Below the pieces are notes generated by a model that saw only the letters and a program-made list of their open reading frames with translations, was not told the DNA's origin and searched no databases. From positions 806,001-870,000 of the forward strand of contig JAGMWG010000019.1 of the NCBI GenBank assembly GCA_020744225.1: a DNA stretch of 64,000 bases, in the 5' to 3' direction. Positions 1 through 11,362 of this stretch are shown one piece after another. The translations under genes were made by a program, and so were the position numbers. This stretch comes from Paraphoma chrysanthemicola. Taxonomy: Eukaryota; Ascomycota; Dothideomycetes; Pleosporales; Phaeosphaeriaceae. Positions within the stretch are counted from its first letter, which is position 1. Every line of letters starts with the position of its first letter.

Positions 1-930
1 TCAATCAATGTCGTTCCATGGCCGTTTTCGACCCGGAGAACGTCGGCACGAACGAAACTGTAAATTCAGCATGCGCACTAGCAACGCAATACTGCTTCGC
101 ATTCGTTCAGGGTGCATTCACAGCCGTTTCTGGTGTAAGCGCGCAAAAACCTTTTCCAAAGTCTGCAGACTGACAGCACTAGCGCAATCCTTTCGATATC
201 TCCCGAGATCAACTGTCTCTCTTTCCACACAATTATATAATTGGCTATCTGAATCAAGCATGGGTGCAGAAGGAGCTAGGTGTACCGCTGAACTTCACTA
301 TCAGCTCCAACACGGTAGTCAACACCTTCTTCGGCGTTACAGGCGACCCATTCAAAGTCACGATTGATACCATAAACCATGTTGCCGAAAGTGGCATCAA
401 GGTCGCGCTCGTTTTCGGTGATCGTGATTATCGATGTAACTGTAAGTTCTCTTCGTCTCTACTACAGAACACTGGGCTGATATCTCTCAGGGCTCGGTGG
501 CGAAGCGATAAGCCTCGCCATGACCCATCCTTCCGCATCGGCCTTCCGCTCTGCCGGCTACGAGCACATCTCTACCAACTCCAACTATAATGGCGGAGTC
601 GTGCGCCAGCATGACAAAATCTCGTTCTCGCGCGTCTTTGACGCAGGCCATGCTGTTGGCGCATATCAGCCTGAGACCGTGTCGAAAATCTTCGATCGCG
701 TCATGTTTGATCAAGATGTGGCTACTGGACGGGTTGACATCACCGGCAACTCTTCATACAGCTCAAACGGACCGCAGAGCAGCTTCAGCATCGAGAATGT
801 GTTGCCGCCGAGTCCAAAAAACGAGTGTTACCTCTGGGACGCGCCCATCTCTTGCACAGAAGAAGAGTTGTCGGCGCTAGCAACTGGTACTGCTGTTGTG
901 AAGGACTACATCTTGGTGTCTAATTCTTAA
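1..930 (+). CDS. Serine carboxypeptidase (peptidase S10), C-terminal part, 5' truncated by window edge
   Basis: This is the C-terminal part of a secreted or vacuolar S10 serine carboxypeptidase, which removes C-terminal residues from peptides. Three exons are visible: 1-134 (reading from base 3), 183-441 and 491-930, with introns of 48 and 49 bp that keep the frame. Exon 2 ends in GDRDYRCN, and the splice restores W-L-G-G-E-A, the classic block around the catalytic Asp. Exon 3 carries the catalytic His in DAGHAVGAYQP. The catalytic Ser (GESYxG) and the signal peptide lie to the left of the window. The block SGRNPFDIS at the first splice and the long Ser/Thr-rich tail place it nearer fungal carboxypeptidase S1-type enzymes than the vacuolar CPY encoded at 11.4-13.0 kb. 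The family call is firm; substrate preference is not readable. Confidence 0.9.
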
Positions 931-1730
931 GTTCAGTCGGGTCGGGGTCTGACATTGCAGTGAGTCGTGCGCGGGATCCCGTTCAAACGCGCGGCAGGAT
1001 TTATTGGATTGCGTAAATCAGTATGTGAGAGTATACAACTCGCTGGCCTTCGCTGACGCGAACGTATCAAATTGTTTCCACGTTACTCGTGCTGTGTGCA
1101 ATATCCACTTCATGCAAATAGTTATCCCAGTTGATGGTGGTTCTGGTTTGTGCAACCTTTCTAGAGCTTGACGCACCACGAACTCTTACTGTTTGCCAAG
1201 TTCGATAGATCACGAGTTTTCTTAAGGTTTTCCAAGAATTATCATAGTTGGTGCAGGAGGGCTGATGCGCACGTGCTCGCAGAAAGAAGCCTTCACGTGC
1301 ATTATCGATAACATCACTTCGGCTTGTTTTAGTCTAGTCTGCACTCAAAGAAGGTGAGTCAGTGCGCAAAGCGGTTTTGATCTCAGACGCTTTCACGCTA
1401 CGCGTTGCGATTTTGATCGGTGTTTCCCTCAGATGTCTTGGAATTACGAAGGTCTTACGAGATACTAAGCCTGGTTAGCAAAAATCACCGAATATAAAGA
1501 ATTGAGGTTGCCAGCACTGCAAATCTCCATACTTCGACAAGTTTTGGGTAGCCTCATACGAGATTCGGAAGTTCGTGTAGCCGTTGTGCACCAATAGACG
1601 ACAAAAATGACAGCCACCATGGGCTGAGGTCGTTGCCTGATGCCCCGCGCTCAGAAAATATTCTGCTTCTGCATCTTATTCTACACATCTTCCTCCAGAA
1701 TATCAGATACAGCCCACCAGCAATGCAAAA
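931..1730. other. Intergenic, no gene seen
   Basis: About 800 bases between the carboxypeptidase stop and the start codon of the HET gene. It should hold the carboxypeptidase 3' end and the HET promoter. No open frame with family resemblance, RNA gene or repeat was seen. Confidence 0.6.
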
Positions 1731-4084
1731 ATGTCGGTCTTCACCTCCAGACGTTGCGAGATCTGCTGCAGCACTTTACAGCAAACGTTCAGTGGCATAA
1801 ATGATGCACAGCCTCGCAGTGTACCCCACCATGCGACAAAAGATTCCCTCGTCGATTCTGTGGTGGTACGAAGCTGTCACCTGTGCCGGTTGGTTTTCAA
1901 CCATTTGAAGCTTCACTGGTCCAAACAATTCGACCCAAAGCAAGAACCGGAGATTGCAGAGCCAATGCCTATCCATCTCACAGAAGAAGACTTTGCGAAC
2001 TCCGACTTCAGTTTTGAATCATTTCCTGATTATCGCATCGGAATTCGCTCCTGTTTGCGCGGACTGCCAGAGAATTTGAAGCTTGAAGTCGCAGCACGAA
2101 AGTATACAGGTCCCACTGATGGCATAGTCGCAACACTCCAGTTCGACTCCGAAAGTCTATCGAAGGACGAGCTGAGTGTGGTGAAGCCCAGCTTCTGGGT
2201 GTTCAACACTGCAGGTAGGTGAAGCCAGCACGCGCTGAACATAGAATTGACCATTACCATGCAGCGTTCCAAGGTGCAGAAAGCATAATACGATACAATG
2301 ATGACATGTCAATCACTGCCTGTCGAAGCTTGTTGAGATCTTGGCTAAGAGAGTGCGATGGCTCTCACGAAACTTGTATCACCCAAGCCAAAAGCTTCCT
2401 TCCAACCCGTCTGCTGGATCTCGGAGAGGTCGACACGCAGAACAGGATACGTATCGTTTTGTCCAGATATTTGAGCTCAGATTCACGCTATGTGTCCTTG
2501 AGCCACTGCTGGGGTGCCAATGTGCCATTCCAGCTCACAACCAGCACAATCGATACGATGATGGCGGGATTCGATCTAGACGACTTACCGAAAACCTTCC
2601 GGGACGCAGTCGCGGTCGCAAGGTGGGCAGATAGTATGTTCTCTTCCGAGTATGTACCGATGTCATTGTAGCTGATGCCTCTACTCATAGTACGATACAT
2701 CTGGATCGATTCTTGTTGCATCCTACAGAGGTCAGATGCGGATAAGAATAATGAGTGGAAAGCTGATTGGAAAAGGGAAGCCAGGATGATGCAGCACGTC
2801 TACAAGAATACTTACTTCAACATTTCTGCCGATCACTCCGAGAACAGCCACGGCGGTTTGTTCTCAGGGCGACTGGCGTACAAGTTCTCACCGTGTGCTT
2901 TCAACATTCCAAGCATAGGCCAAATTCACATCTTGTCGCAATCGGACTTTATAAGTCCCATCACGCAAGCCCCCATATCTCAAAGGGCATGGGTCATACA
3001 AGAGCGATTTTTGTCTCCACGGGTACTGCACTTCACATCAGATCAGATGTTCTGGGAATGTTCGGACAAATATGCGTGCGAGACGTTCCCGAAAGGCATG
3101 CCACAAGTCTATGGGTTCGCCTTCCAGCCGTACAGGCTGCTGGAGGAGAAGCAGAGGGCCGAATATCCGAGCATGTTAGACAATCGTAGGGTGTGGGGCC
3201 GTATGTGCGAAGACTACTCGGCAGCCAGGTTGACGTTCACTTCTGACAAGCTCATTGCGTTCTCAGGTATGGCGAAAGATTTTCATTCACGCCAGCCGAG
3301 TGATACTTACCTGGCTGGCATGTGGAAAAGCGACTTCGTTCATAGTCTTGTCTGGTCGGTCCGGGCTTTGGATGGTAGACCGTTTCAGCCAAATGGTTCG
3401 AGAGAGGAATATGCTGATCCATACATCACTGCGTCGTCGCCCTTATCTTACCGAGCACCTTCGTGGTCATGGATTTCGAAGGACTGTAGCATTTTCTGGT
3501 CGAAGATTCGCAACAACTCACGTGCACTCATTGAGATCTTGAATGCTCATGCTGATCTCGTCAATGATGACGATCCAACTGGAGACATACAAGGCGGGTT
3601 CTTCACCGCTCGTGGATTTTTGAGAAGAGCTAGCTGGATCCGACAAGGCAACGTGGACACGATCGTCTTCGACGGCAAATCGGGCAAATACCTGCACGAC
3701 ATGCCACCGAATTCTCCCTCAGCACCTGCGAGTTCATTCCTGATGCAAAGAGATGTCGGAGACGAGTTCCCCACTAAGACTATCTTTTGCCTTCCTGTCA
3801 GACACAGCTACTATGTTCGCACAGCATTGAAGGATGTTGAAGTCATAGATGGTTTGATGCTAGAAAAGATTGCTGGAGAAAATCAATACACGCGCATCGG
3901 CTGCTTCGAAATGGCCGGAACGAGCTTCCGACGAGCAATGACTTGGCAGCTTCTGCCACCAGCTCAGGAGCTTGAGTATCCGTGGCACGGGCTTGATGTG
4001 GAGGAAGGTGTTCCCGCTGATATGAGACCAGAGCGAGAAGGGTTTTACGAGGAAATACAGATCAGCGAGTTCACGGTCGTATGA
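1731..4084 (+). CDS. HET-domain (heterokaryon incompatibility) protein
   Basis: A 748-aa HET protein (PF06985) of the large family tied to allorecognition and programmed cell death in filamentous fungi. Exons: 1731-2214, 2265-2633 and 2691-4084; introns of 50 and 57 bp have canonical ends and restore the frame. Visible marks are the N-terminal Cys pairs (CEICC; CHLCRLVF) typical of this subgroup, the HET core YVSLSHCWG from about residue 237, LPKTFRDAV, and, across intron 2, YIWIDSCCILQ followed by W-K-REARMM-VYKNTYF and ISAD. The region after about residue 480 is variable, as usual in the family, and carries no recognised effector domain. The partner or trigger cannot be read from the sequence. 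No NLR (NACHT/NB-ARC) gene is next to it; the next gene is a convergent small membrane protein. Confidence 0.9.
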
Positions 4085-4182
4085 CAGAAGTTGTGTTCAT
4101 TGTAGTGAAGTAGCCTAATACGCATTATCAACTAACTTTCTCCTCTCCAGATAACGATCTATGGTATGAAGCACACGCTTCA

Positions 4183-4839
4183 TTACGTTGACCCTACCAT
4201 GATAGCACTATGTATGGGGGTCAGCACCACGAGCAGACCAGTACCAACGCTGAAAGCGAGTTCAATATCTCTGATGATTGTTTCAATGGCAACTCCAAGT
4301 AGGACTGATAGCAGCAGGGCAAGCATGAGCCACATTGACGCTGCCATGCCGTCGAACTCATAATATAGGCACCACATCTGTATGTCTTCCCCGCGCTCCA
4401 GCTTTCGGCCAGCGGTAAGGTATTCCTGGATGGCCCGAGTGTCTAAGGCGAACGCTGACGGCTTGCGCAAAAGCTGGGTCAATATACGGTCATTGACAAT
4501 TTGCTTGACTTGGTACGGCGCAACCATTTGAGCTTTCAAGTCAGGTTGCTGCTCGAGTCGTCAATTCTGACAGCTAAAAGATTCGAATGAATGTGGACTT
4601 ACTCTATGAATCCTGACACTTGCGATCGCGATTCGGCGCATCGTGATGACATGATAGAAACTGCTGAGAAGCTCTTTCGTTCCGACACGATGCTCGTGCA
4701 TGAGTTTTTGGAGGCATTGAAGAAATGCGGAGTCGACTTCATCCTGTATGAACTGGATCTGAAGCATACGAGATATGTTGCCAAGTTCTACCACGACAAC
4801 TGTAATGGTAGGAAATGCTGAGATGCGCGTAGATGCCAT
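4183..4839 (-). CDS. Small hypothetical membrane protein, C-terminal hydrophobic segments
   Basis: A predicted protein of about 200 aa from two exons (4839-4603 and 4548-4183), joined by a 54-bp intron with a GTAAGT donor and CAG acceptor in phase 0. I do not recognise the family. The N-terminal half is helical and mixed in charge. The C-terminal 60 residues hold two strongly hydrophobic stretches (from M-W-L-M-L-A-L-L-L, then a second ending in G-L-L-V-V-L-T), which suggests a two-pass anchor with the bulk of the protein in the cytosol. It could be the C-terminal part of a longer fungal membrane protein with upstream exons I failed to find, or the remnant of one. It converges on the HET gene, leaving only about 98 bases between the two stop codons. 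Confidence 0.5.
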
Positions 4840-5565
4840 TGCAGAACGAATAAAGATTTAAAGATAAACCGAACGTGTCTTCTTGCTAAATCAGGCTTGG
4901 TGAGCGCAGCGACTTTGTTCGAGTGATGCTTCATCGGTCTTTTAGCGGCTTGTGGTCCTCGAGATCTGCAAAGTACAGGCAGTGCAGTCAGTGGAAACCT
5001 CGGCGTTTTGCAAAACACACACTCAGTGTGTACGGCAATAGTTTAAGTGCAATGAACAGTTCAGCATTTCGAAGGGATAACCAAACACATCTGCCTTCTG
5101 ACGTCTATCACACTGCTTGCATGTTCTGACGATGTGGCTGCTGACGACAGTTTAGGCAAGTTTTGACGAACAGGCTGAAACACACAACTTGTGCGCTGGG
5201 AGGTGATAAAGACGCATTCCCCCGAGCTCAGTGGAAGCAGCACTTTCTAACACTCTTTCAAGAAATTATTGAGGGAAATATTCGCACCTTAATGTTCATA
5301 CGTCAGTTCAGCCGCACGACCTCGAAATCCAGGAGGAAATCCACCCGTTCGACCGGTTCGACAAGGCTGATACAATGAAGGAGAGTGATCTGAAAGATCT
5401 CTCTACAAGCCATCAAGTTGGCAGTGAGGCCATGAGCGAAAATTCTGGTCATGGGTTCGTAGAATCCCTCCTTTTCGACCGTTAATATGCGTGCTGATAA
5501 GAAGAAGCCAAACAGAGTTCAGACATCTCAACCACAACCCTAGCGCTACGTGGAATTACAGCGCC
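4840..5565. other. Intergenic, no gene seen
   Basis: Roughly 725 bases between the divergent small membrane protein and the zinc-finger gene. It may act as a shared promoter. Short open frames exist on both strands, but none has a recognisable sequence or convincing splice partners. Confidence 0.5.
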
Positions 5566-8042
5566 ATGCGCCAGGAAACAGCAGACACATCGTTTCCCCC
5601 AGAAATTATGGACGTTGTTCAAACTCTGGGACCGGCATCTGGGCTAAACAGCGTGCTAATAGCAACTGGCCAAGCAGCCCAACTGCTCGATGCCACAGGC
5701 TATCTCCAACCCCGGTCGCCTGCTACCACTGTTCCTCCTTACGAGGTGGCTGGAGTTCTCTTGTGCCCGCGAAAAGATTGCCCCGCCCGCTATACGGGCA
5801 AATATGGGCAAGGCAATCTGAACAGACATCTGCGGTTAAAGCATGGCTCGAAAGAGCGACTGTACCTTTGCGAGCAAGAAGGCTGCGGAAAAACATTCAA
5901 GCGGCAAGATTATCGCCTAAACCATTATCGTATGAGCCATTCATCCCCACCTGAGCGCATTGCCAGCACGGTGCGGGCGAATAAGATGGAAAGGATGCTA
6001 AAACCGATGTGAGCCAGCACTCTAACTCAATTTTCTCTCCAATTGATGAATGTAGCTCATCCAAATTCTTTCCACATCTTGAAGTACCCGAAGCGCTATT
6101 GTCGCCAGCACTCCCTTGCTCCGCCAGCGAGCCAGCGGTAGAATCAGAAACTCTGACCTGTACCGTGGATGGTTGTTCATCGCAACTTACTGGCGCACAT
6201 CAAAACTTGTGTTTGAACCATGCTCAGAAGGGAGAGACATTCGATTGCGAGGCCAGAGGCTGCGCAGAGAGTTTTCAGCAACCAGATGCTCGTCTAGAAC
6301 ACTACCGCATCCGCCACCCTGACCTCGCACCTGAATTTAATTCATCGCACAGCGGTCACGAAAGGACTCAAACGGCCCCTCTCGTTGACGACATGATCTC
6401 GAAGAAACTCGATAAGGTATTACCAAGATATAGTACGACGAGTCAAAGCGTTACACCAGGATCAAGGCATCATAGTCCTGAGGAAAGGTCGGGAGAGGAT
6501 TCGAAAAGAGATTTTGAAGTGATTAGGGCACCTGTTCCCAAGTGGAGAAGTATTGGAGGTCCGGATTTTCATCACGATGAAGCAGGCAATGACGTCGAGT
6601 CCCATGGCCAGACCACGCTCGAAGCAGATATCTCAGGACACAACGAATTTGAGAACGAACCGAATCATCCCGACTCTTCGCTGGGCAAAATTGGCACACC
6701 TGATGCAAGCGATACTGATGAACGAAGCACGAGCAGTTCTTCAAATGATCAACATGAGCAAGACGATGTGTCACATATGGTTGACAAGCTAGGCAGAATA
6801 CGTCTGTGGGATTGGTTGACTGCTGTACGGACTCGAGGTCATGGTAATGGCTCGAATGCCCATGATAGTACTCCCATTTCGTCCGATACAAGCGCTTCCA
6901 GGTCGACACCTACTGGCAGGACCTTGGCTGGCTCTAAGAGATCGGCTGAAGACCGTCCAGATGATGACCCTGGTGAAAAGAAACGGCGTAAACGACGATC
7001 AAGAATCATGGTCGAACAAGGACAAGTAGCAGAAGGGATGTTCGCTTGTCCCTTTCCAAAAAGGGATCCGAGACGACACATCCGTTGCTGGGATTTCGTG
7101 TTTGACAAGAGCAAATTTCCAGATCTCAAGTAAGACAACTTATACTTTCTCCCTTGACTTAGCTGATCGGTCGCAAGGCAACATTTTGAACGACATCACC
7201 TCATACCATTCCATTGTCCGAGATGTGGTCTGGAGTTTACCGGTGTCAACAAAGACGCGGAGCGCGGTGGACTTCTCTGTCAGCAGCCGCAGTGCCCAGA
7301 AGTTAATCTGCTTGGACGGTGGATTGGCGTCACAGCAGATCAATGGGAAATGATTAAGAAGCCAAAACGAAGGACCATGACCGAGCACCATTACTGGATG
7401 CATATTTACAGCATCCTCTTCGCAAGTCAGCCAATCTCCGGCCATCCGTACCACGAAGACTACAAAGCGCTTGAAGCACAAATACTCATCAGCACAATAT
7501 CAAGCGCTGTCACAAACAGCATCATCCCATTTCTGGTCGCGCAAGGTGCTTTAGTGGGCCCGTCGAACGCCAACCAGACTGACCTTGCAAATAGTGTACG
7601 GAATCTGGTGGCAGCTGGCGTAAATGACGGCTTTAGCACTGCTGGTATCGAAGTTGACCGAAGACCAGCGCCCTGTCCATTACGAACACTATCGGCGACA
7701 GCGACAGCGCCAGATCTACGTGGTATCACTGAGGATCTACTCTTCCATGTACCTGTCTCGGCGTTGGAAAGACCCAGTCTACCACCAGACACTTCGGATT
7801 CAGTGCACAACGATACACCCGCGTCAATGAATGATCACCCTCACGGGGGTCCTAGCAATGCTATCACGGAGACAGAACTAGATACTCGGGGTGACGAGGA
7901 TAGCCCAACTTCGAGGGGTCGTCTGACTCCACTTTTCGATAGCTCTACCTTCATAGACTGGAATACAAGCGATCAGTCCTTATTCAGCGAGTACGTGGCC
8001 GTCGGTAGACCGGATCAAGAACCACCGGACATTGATGAGTGA
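5566..8042 (+). CDS. C2H2-type zinc-finger protein, probable transcription regulator
   Basis: A 793-aa nuclear protein assembled from exons 5566-6008, 6056-7129 and 7178-8042 (introns of 47 and 48 bp; the first has a good CTAAC branch point). An N-terminal pair of C2H2-like fingers (CPRKDCPARY...HLRLKH, then CEQEGCGKTF...HYRMSH) is followed by a second, similar pair in exon 2 (CTVDGCSS...; CEARGCAESF...HYRIRH). A basic stretch (GEKKRRKRRSR) that looks like a nuclear localisation signal comes next. Joining exons 2 and 3 creates CPFPKRDPRRH, then L-K-QHFERHH and FHCPRCGLEF, a known fungal finger arrangement. The middle and C-terminus are low-complexity and acidic. I chose the ATG at 5566; an upstream ATG at 5486 runs into a stop. 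DNA target unknown. Confidence 0.8.
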
Positions 8043-8162
8043 GGTGGGTTCAAAAGCCGTTGCGATGCTTAGGTGGATGTATGCAAAGCCACACGATGAG
8101 CCTAAACAGCTTTGTATATTGGTAATTTCTGAGAGCTCGACAAATTCTTACTGATTTTCGTA

Positions 8163-10437
8163 CTACTTCTCACTCCCCACTCTTAGCGCACGCTCACTTA
8201 AATTCATCGACCCAGATCTTGCAACTACGCTCTCATTCAACCCCGAAGCGCGACACGCCGACCTAATCTGCTTATCCGTCTTTCCCAGAGACTCTTGTAC
8301 AAGATGTTCCGGCACGTCGTTCATGACCTGTCCCATCGAATGCCACATCTCGCCAATAAGCGACGTCGACGTCCCTGTTGCAAAAAGCCAGACCATGACC
8401 GCGACAAGGGCGATGTGCGTAGCAAGAATTGAAACGACGATAATGAAGCCCGTCCATTGGCGCGGGACTTCGACTGTTTTCGACAGCACGAGGTGCGACT
8501 GCGTGCTGGCGGTGAACGCAGGGAGTTCTTCGTAGTATGCTGATTGGGCGATGGTGTTGTAGATAGCCTGTAGGCCGATTGCGGGATGGCGTGTGGACCG
8601 GACGATGTCCTGGAAGAGTGAAGAAATAAAAGGATGAACGCTGATGGTTGTGCCGCCATCTTGAGAGCAGTAGCCACACGTCGCGACGGACCGTTGCATG
8701 GCGGCTTTGTTGAGTACGGATTCGCCGTTTCGGCCGTACAGAGCTGTGTTGACGGCAATGCGGATATCAGTAACGTTGACGGAAGGAACCGTGTTGTTGT
8801 ACTCAGGGAAAGTCATATCGAGAACGCCTCTGGAGGCATGTGAATTGTCAGCACGGTCGGTGTTAAACAAGTATTGTGCGCTTGTGGTGTTGAATCTTGA
8901 CTTGATGTGATCCCATGTAATGACGGCCTGGGTCAGATCGACCGCGCTTTCCATCTTGACGTACTTAGGCATGGCCTCGAGCTTCGAAAAACACAAGCTG
9001 GCGACCAATGTTTGATTGGCATTGAGGTCATATGTCGACCACTCTGCTGTCTTTTTTATAGCACCCGTGAGACGCACTGGCTCATCGGTGGGAGAGTTGA
9101 AGATGGCGCCGTAGTCGTTGGTCCGATTGAGCACCAGGGTAATAGATGTAGCTCTTGGGTCTTCAAAGTCCTCTTCTTCCATTGGTTGTTCGAAAAGCGT
9201 CCTATTATGAGCCCAATATGAGTGTCGCTTAACGGCGCACAGCGACATAACCCAATCGTCACTCTTCTGCGGTATCAGTGTATAATTGCCGACTTCTTCG
9301 TAGAAAGTAGTTGTCGGCATCGTGCAATTAAACCTAATGTCGCACAATAGAGACTGACTTAAACAGCCGACAAGCTTATCGCCATGCTCACTGAATGACG
9401 CCTCTCCAGTAATGTATTGAAACCCATCATCTGGAGTGACAATGGATGCCTCTAGGTCTGGGGCAAAACACGTTACGCGTGTTGCAAAGACGGCAGTGAG
9501 ACCAGTGTATTGTCGCACATTCTTGACAGTTGCCTTACTATCAAAAGTCGCTAACCTCGTGTCGGCAAACGGGACCTGTGTAGTTTCAGGTACGAAGTCA
9601 GTGTATGCCTCAGATCGAACTTGTACGTTGCCTGCTTACCATGCCCTGGTACGTAATGCCGCTATCATGCGCATTGGTAGCCACGCGAGGCGCTTCCTGA
9701 AGTTCTCCAAACGGAATGTAGACAGCGGGACGAGATCCCCAGTAGTCGATGTTGTCCATGCGAGCATTTGTTTTCCAATTGGCCTTTGATTCGACACCGT
9801 AGTTCACGGGTAGATCAACCCTTTTATTTCTGGTCGTTGTGTCACCAAAGTCGTTGAGTAGAATAGTTGATGCGAGTTGACTAGCCGTCGCTGTCAAGAA
9901 CAGGAGCGTAATTGTGATCGCCGGAAGAGACCGTAGGTAAAATCTGATTTGGTGTCCAATCTGAAGCAACAGGGTACTTGGACCACCATTAAGACTTTTG
10001 ATGGCGGCAAGATGGAGTACGTCGGGAAGGAGTACTCCATGCTTCTCGAGAAGTAACGCAGCCGCCAGAGAAGTGCAGACGCCGGCCTGGATCGCAACGA
10101 CTAGCCGAATGATCATGACTGAGAGCGTCGTAGATTGCGCAGTAAACGTATGGATTGCAATTGCATGAGCGATACGTGAGCGCTCATTGGGGTTGTTTCC
10201 ATATTGCCAGAGCATGGCCAAGAATGCTACGACGATGACGAGCGTGACGGTGCCTCCTGCCAAAACCCATATGCTCCAAACGCCGAGTCGATGCCCCAGC
10301 GTATGTGTGCGTTCGAGCTCAGCGGGACGGTTGTCTTTATCGAGGGCAGAGTCAACTGTGGCTACTCTCAGTCCGACCGTGGGTGAGTTGAACTCCGCAT
10401 GGAGGCCTGGGCCCGGTATCGAGGAGTACGATGCCAT
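8163..10437 (-). CDS. Large multipass membrane protein with glycosylated ectodomain, function unknown
   Basis: A 736-aa protein from exons 10437-9640 and 9575-8163, joined by a 64-bp intron in phase 0. The N-terminal cytosolic part is followed by about three hydrophobic segments in the first 200 residues. A long segment of about 350 residues follows, with at least eight N-x-S/T sequons (for example NCT, NYT, NRT twice, NQT, NTT, NNT, NVT) and several Cys. A last membrane span lies near the C-terminus (W-T-G-F-I-I-V-V-S onward), before a short Ser-rich tail. This is a plan common among uncharacterised fungal membrane proteins; I cannot give a Pfam name with certainty. Start: a GTG-led extension exists upstream, so the first in-frame ATG at 10437 was taken. 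Confidence 0.75.
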
Positions 10438-11362
10438 ATGGGCTCCACCAAGATGCACAAAACAAAGAGAGCGGCAATCGATAAACAGAAGCGCGGCAAA
10501 ACTTGACGGTGCTGTCTTTATGGAACGATTGTCAATGGTTCCCGCACGGCCCGCTCAACGTGCATTCACACGAAACACCTCATGCCGCTTTGCCAGCCAA
10601 GCTCGAATTTGCCCAAGCCTTAGCTGGGCAGTATCGTGGAAGTTTCGGCGCACGGAGCGATTGTCAGGACTCTGAACAGGGATTGTCGCCATTAGGCGCC
10701 GTTAGATGCAATTTCATAGGACAAGGAGCCACCAAATCCTGCGCGGTGAAGTACCGACGCACACCTGCATGCTTGTGCTTCGTAGCGCTTCAGACGCCAT
10801 AGGTTCACTTTCTCTTGGCGTGATGCAGGTGCGGTTATCTACCGGGCAAATGTCAACTTGTCCAGACCATCCATGGGCAATGGCGAGACATGCCTGCGAA
10901 GTCTGCACTTGTCAGGGGTTAGCGCTGGCGCTTCCGGGTTGAGCTGCTTGCGCGCGGCAAGCAAGACGCATGATGAATTTGAGTACAAAACAAGCAAGAA
11001 ACGAAGAAGAGTGTAATTCGGATAAGCGAGCGATGTCTTCATGGCTGCAAAGGATGTCGTCGCATAGCTGATGTTAGAAGGCGGAGACCAAAGGAAGAGC
11101 CGTGATGGCGAGTGTTGCTGCTCACCGGCGTCCCCTTCCGCGACTCCACCACAGCTGTTTAGCACCGGGCGTGCTCATCAACATCTGATCATCACAGGTA
11201 TTACAAACAGCCGGGCATTTTGTCATGATTCTTTACATTGATTCTTCAATAGATTCGTATGATACATTCTGCGAGCCGGAACACCAATCTCGCCATGCCT
11301 AATAAATTACCAAGCTCACAATTTGAAAGCGGTCAGATGCCATCCAATTTGAGTATCTGCAT
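10438..11362. other. Intergenic, no gene seen
   Basis: About 925 bases between two genes on the minus strand: promoter of the membrane-protein gene and 3' end of carboxypeptidase Y. Nothing else recognised. Confidence 0.6.
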
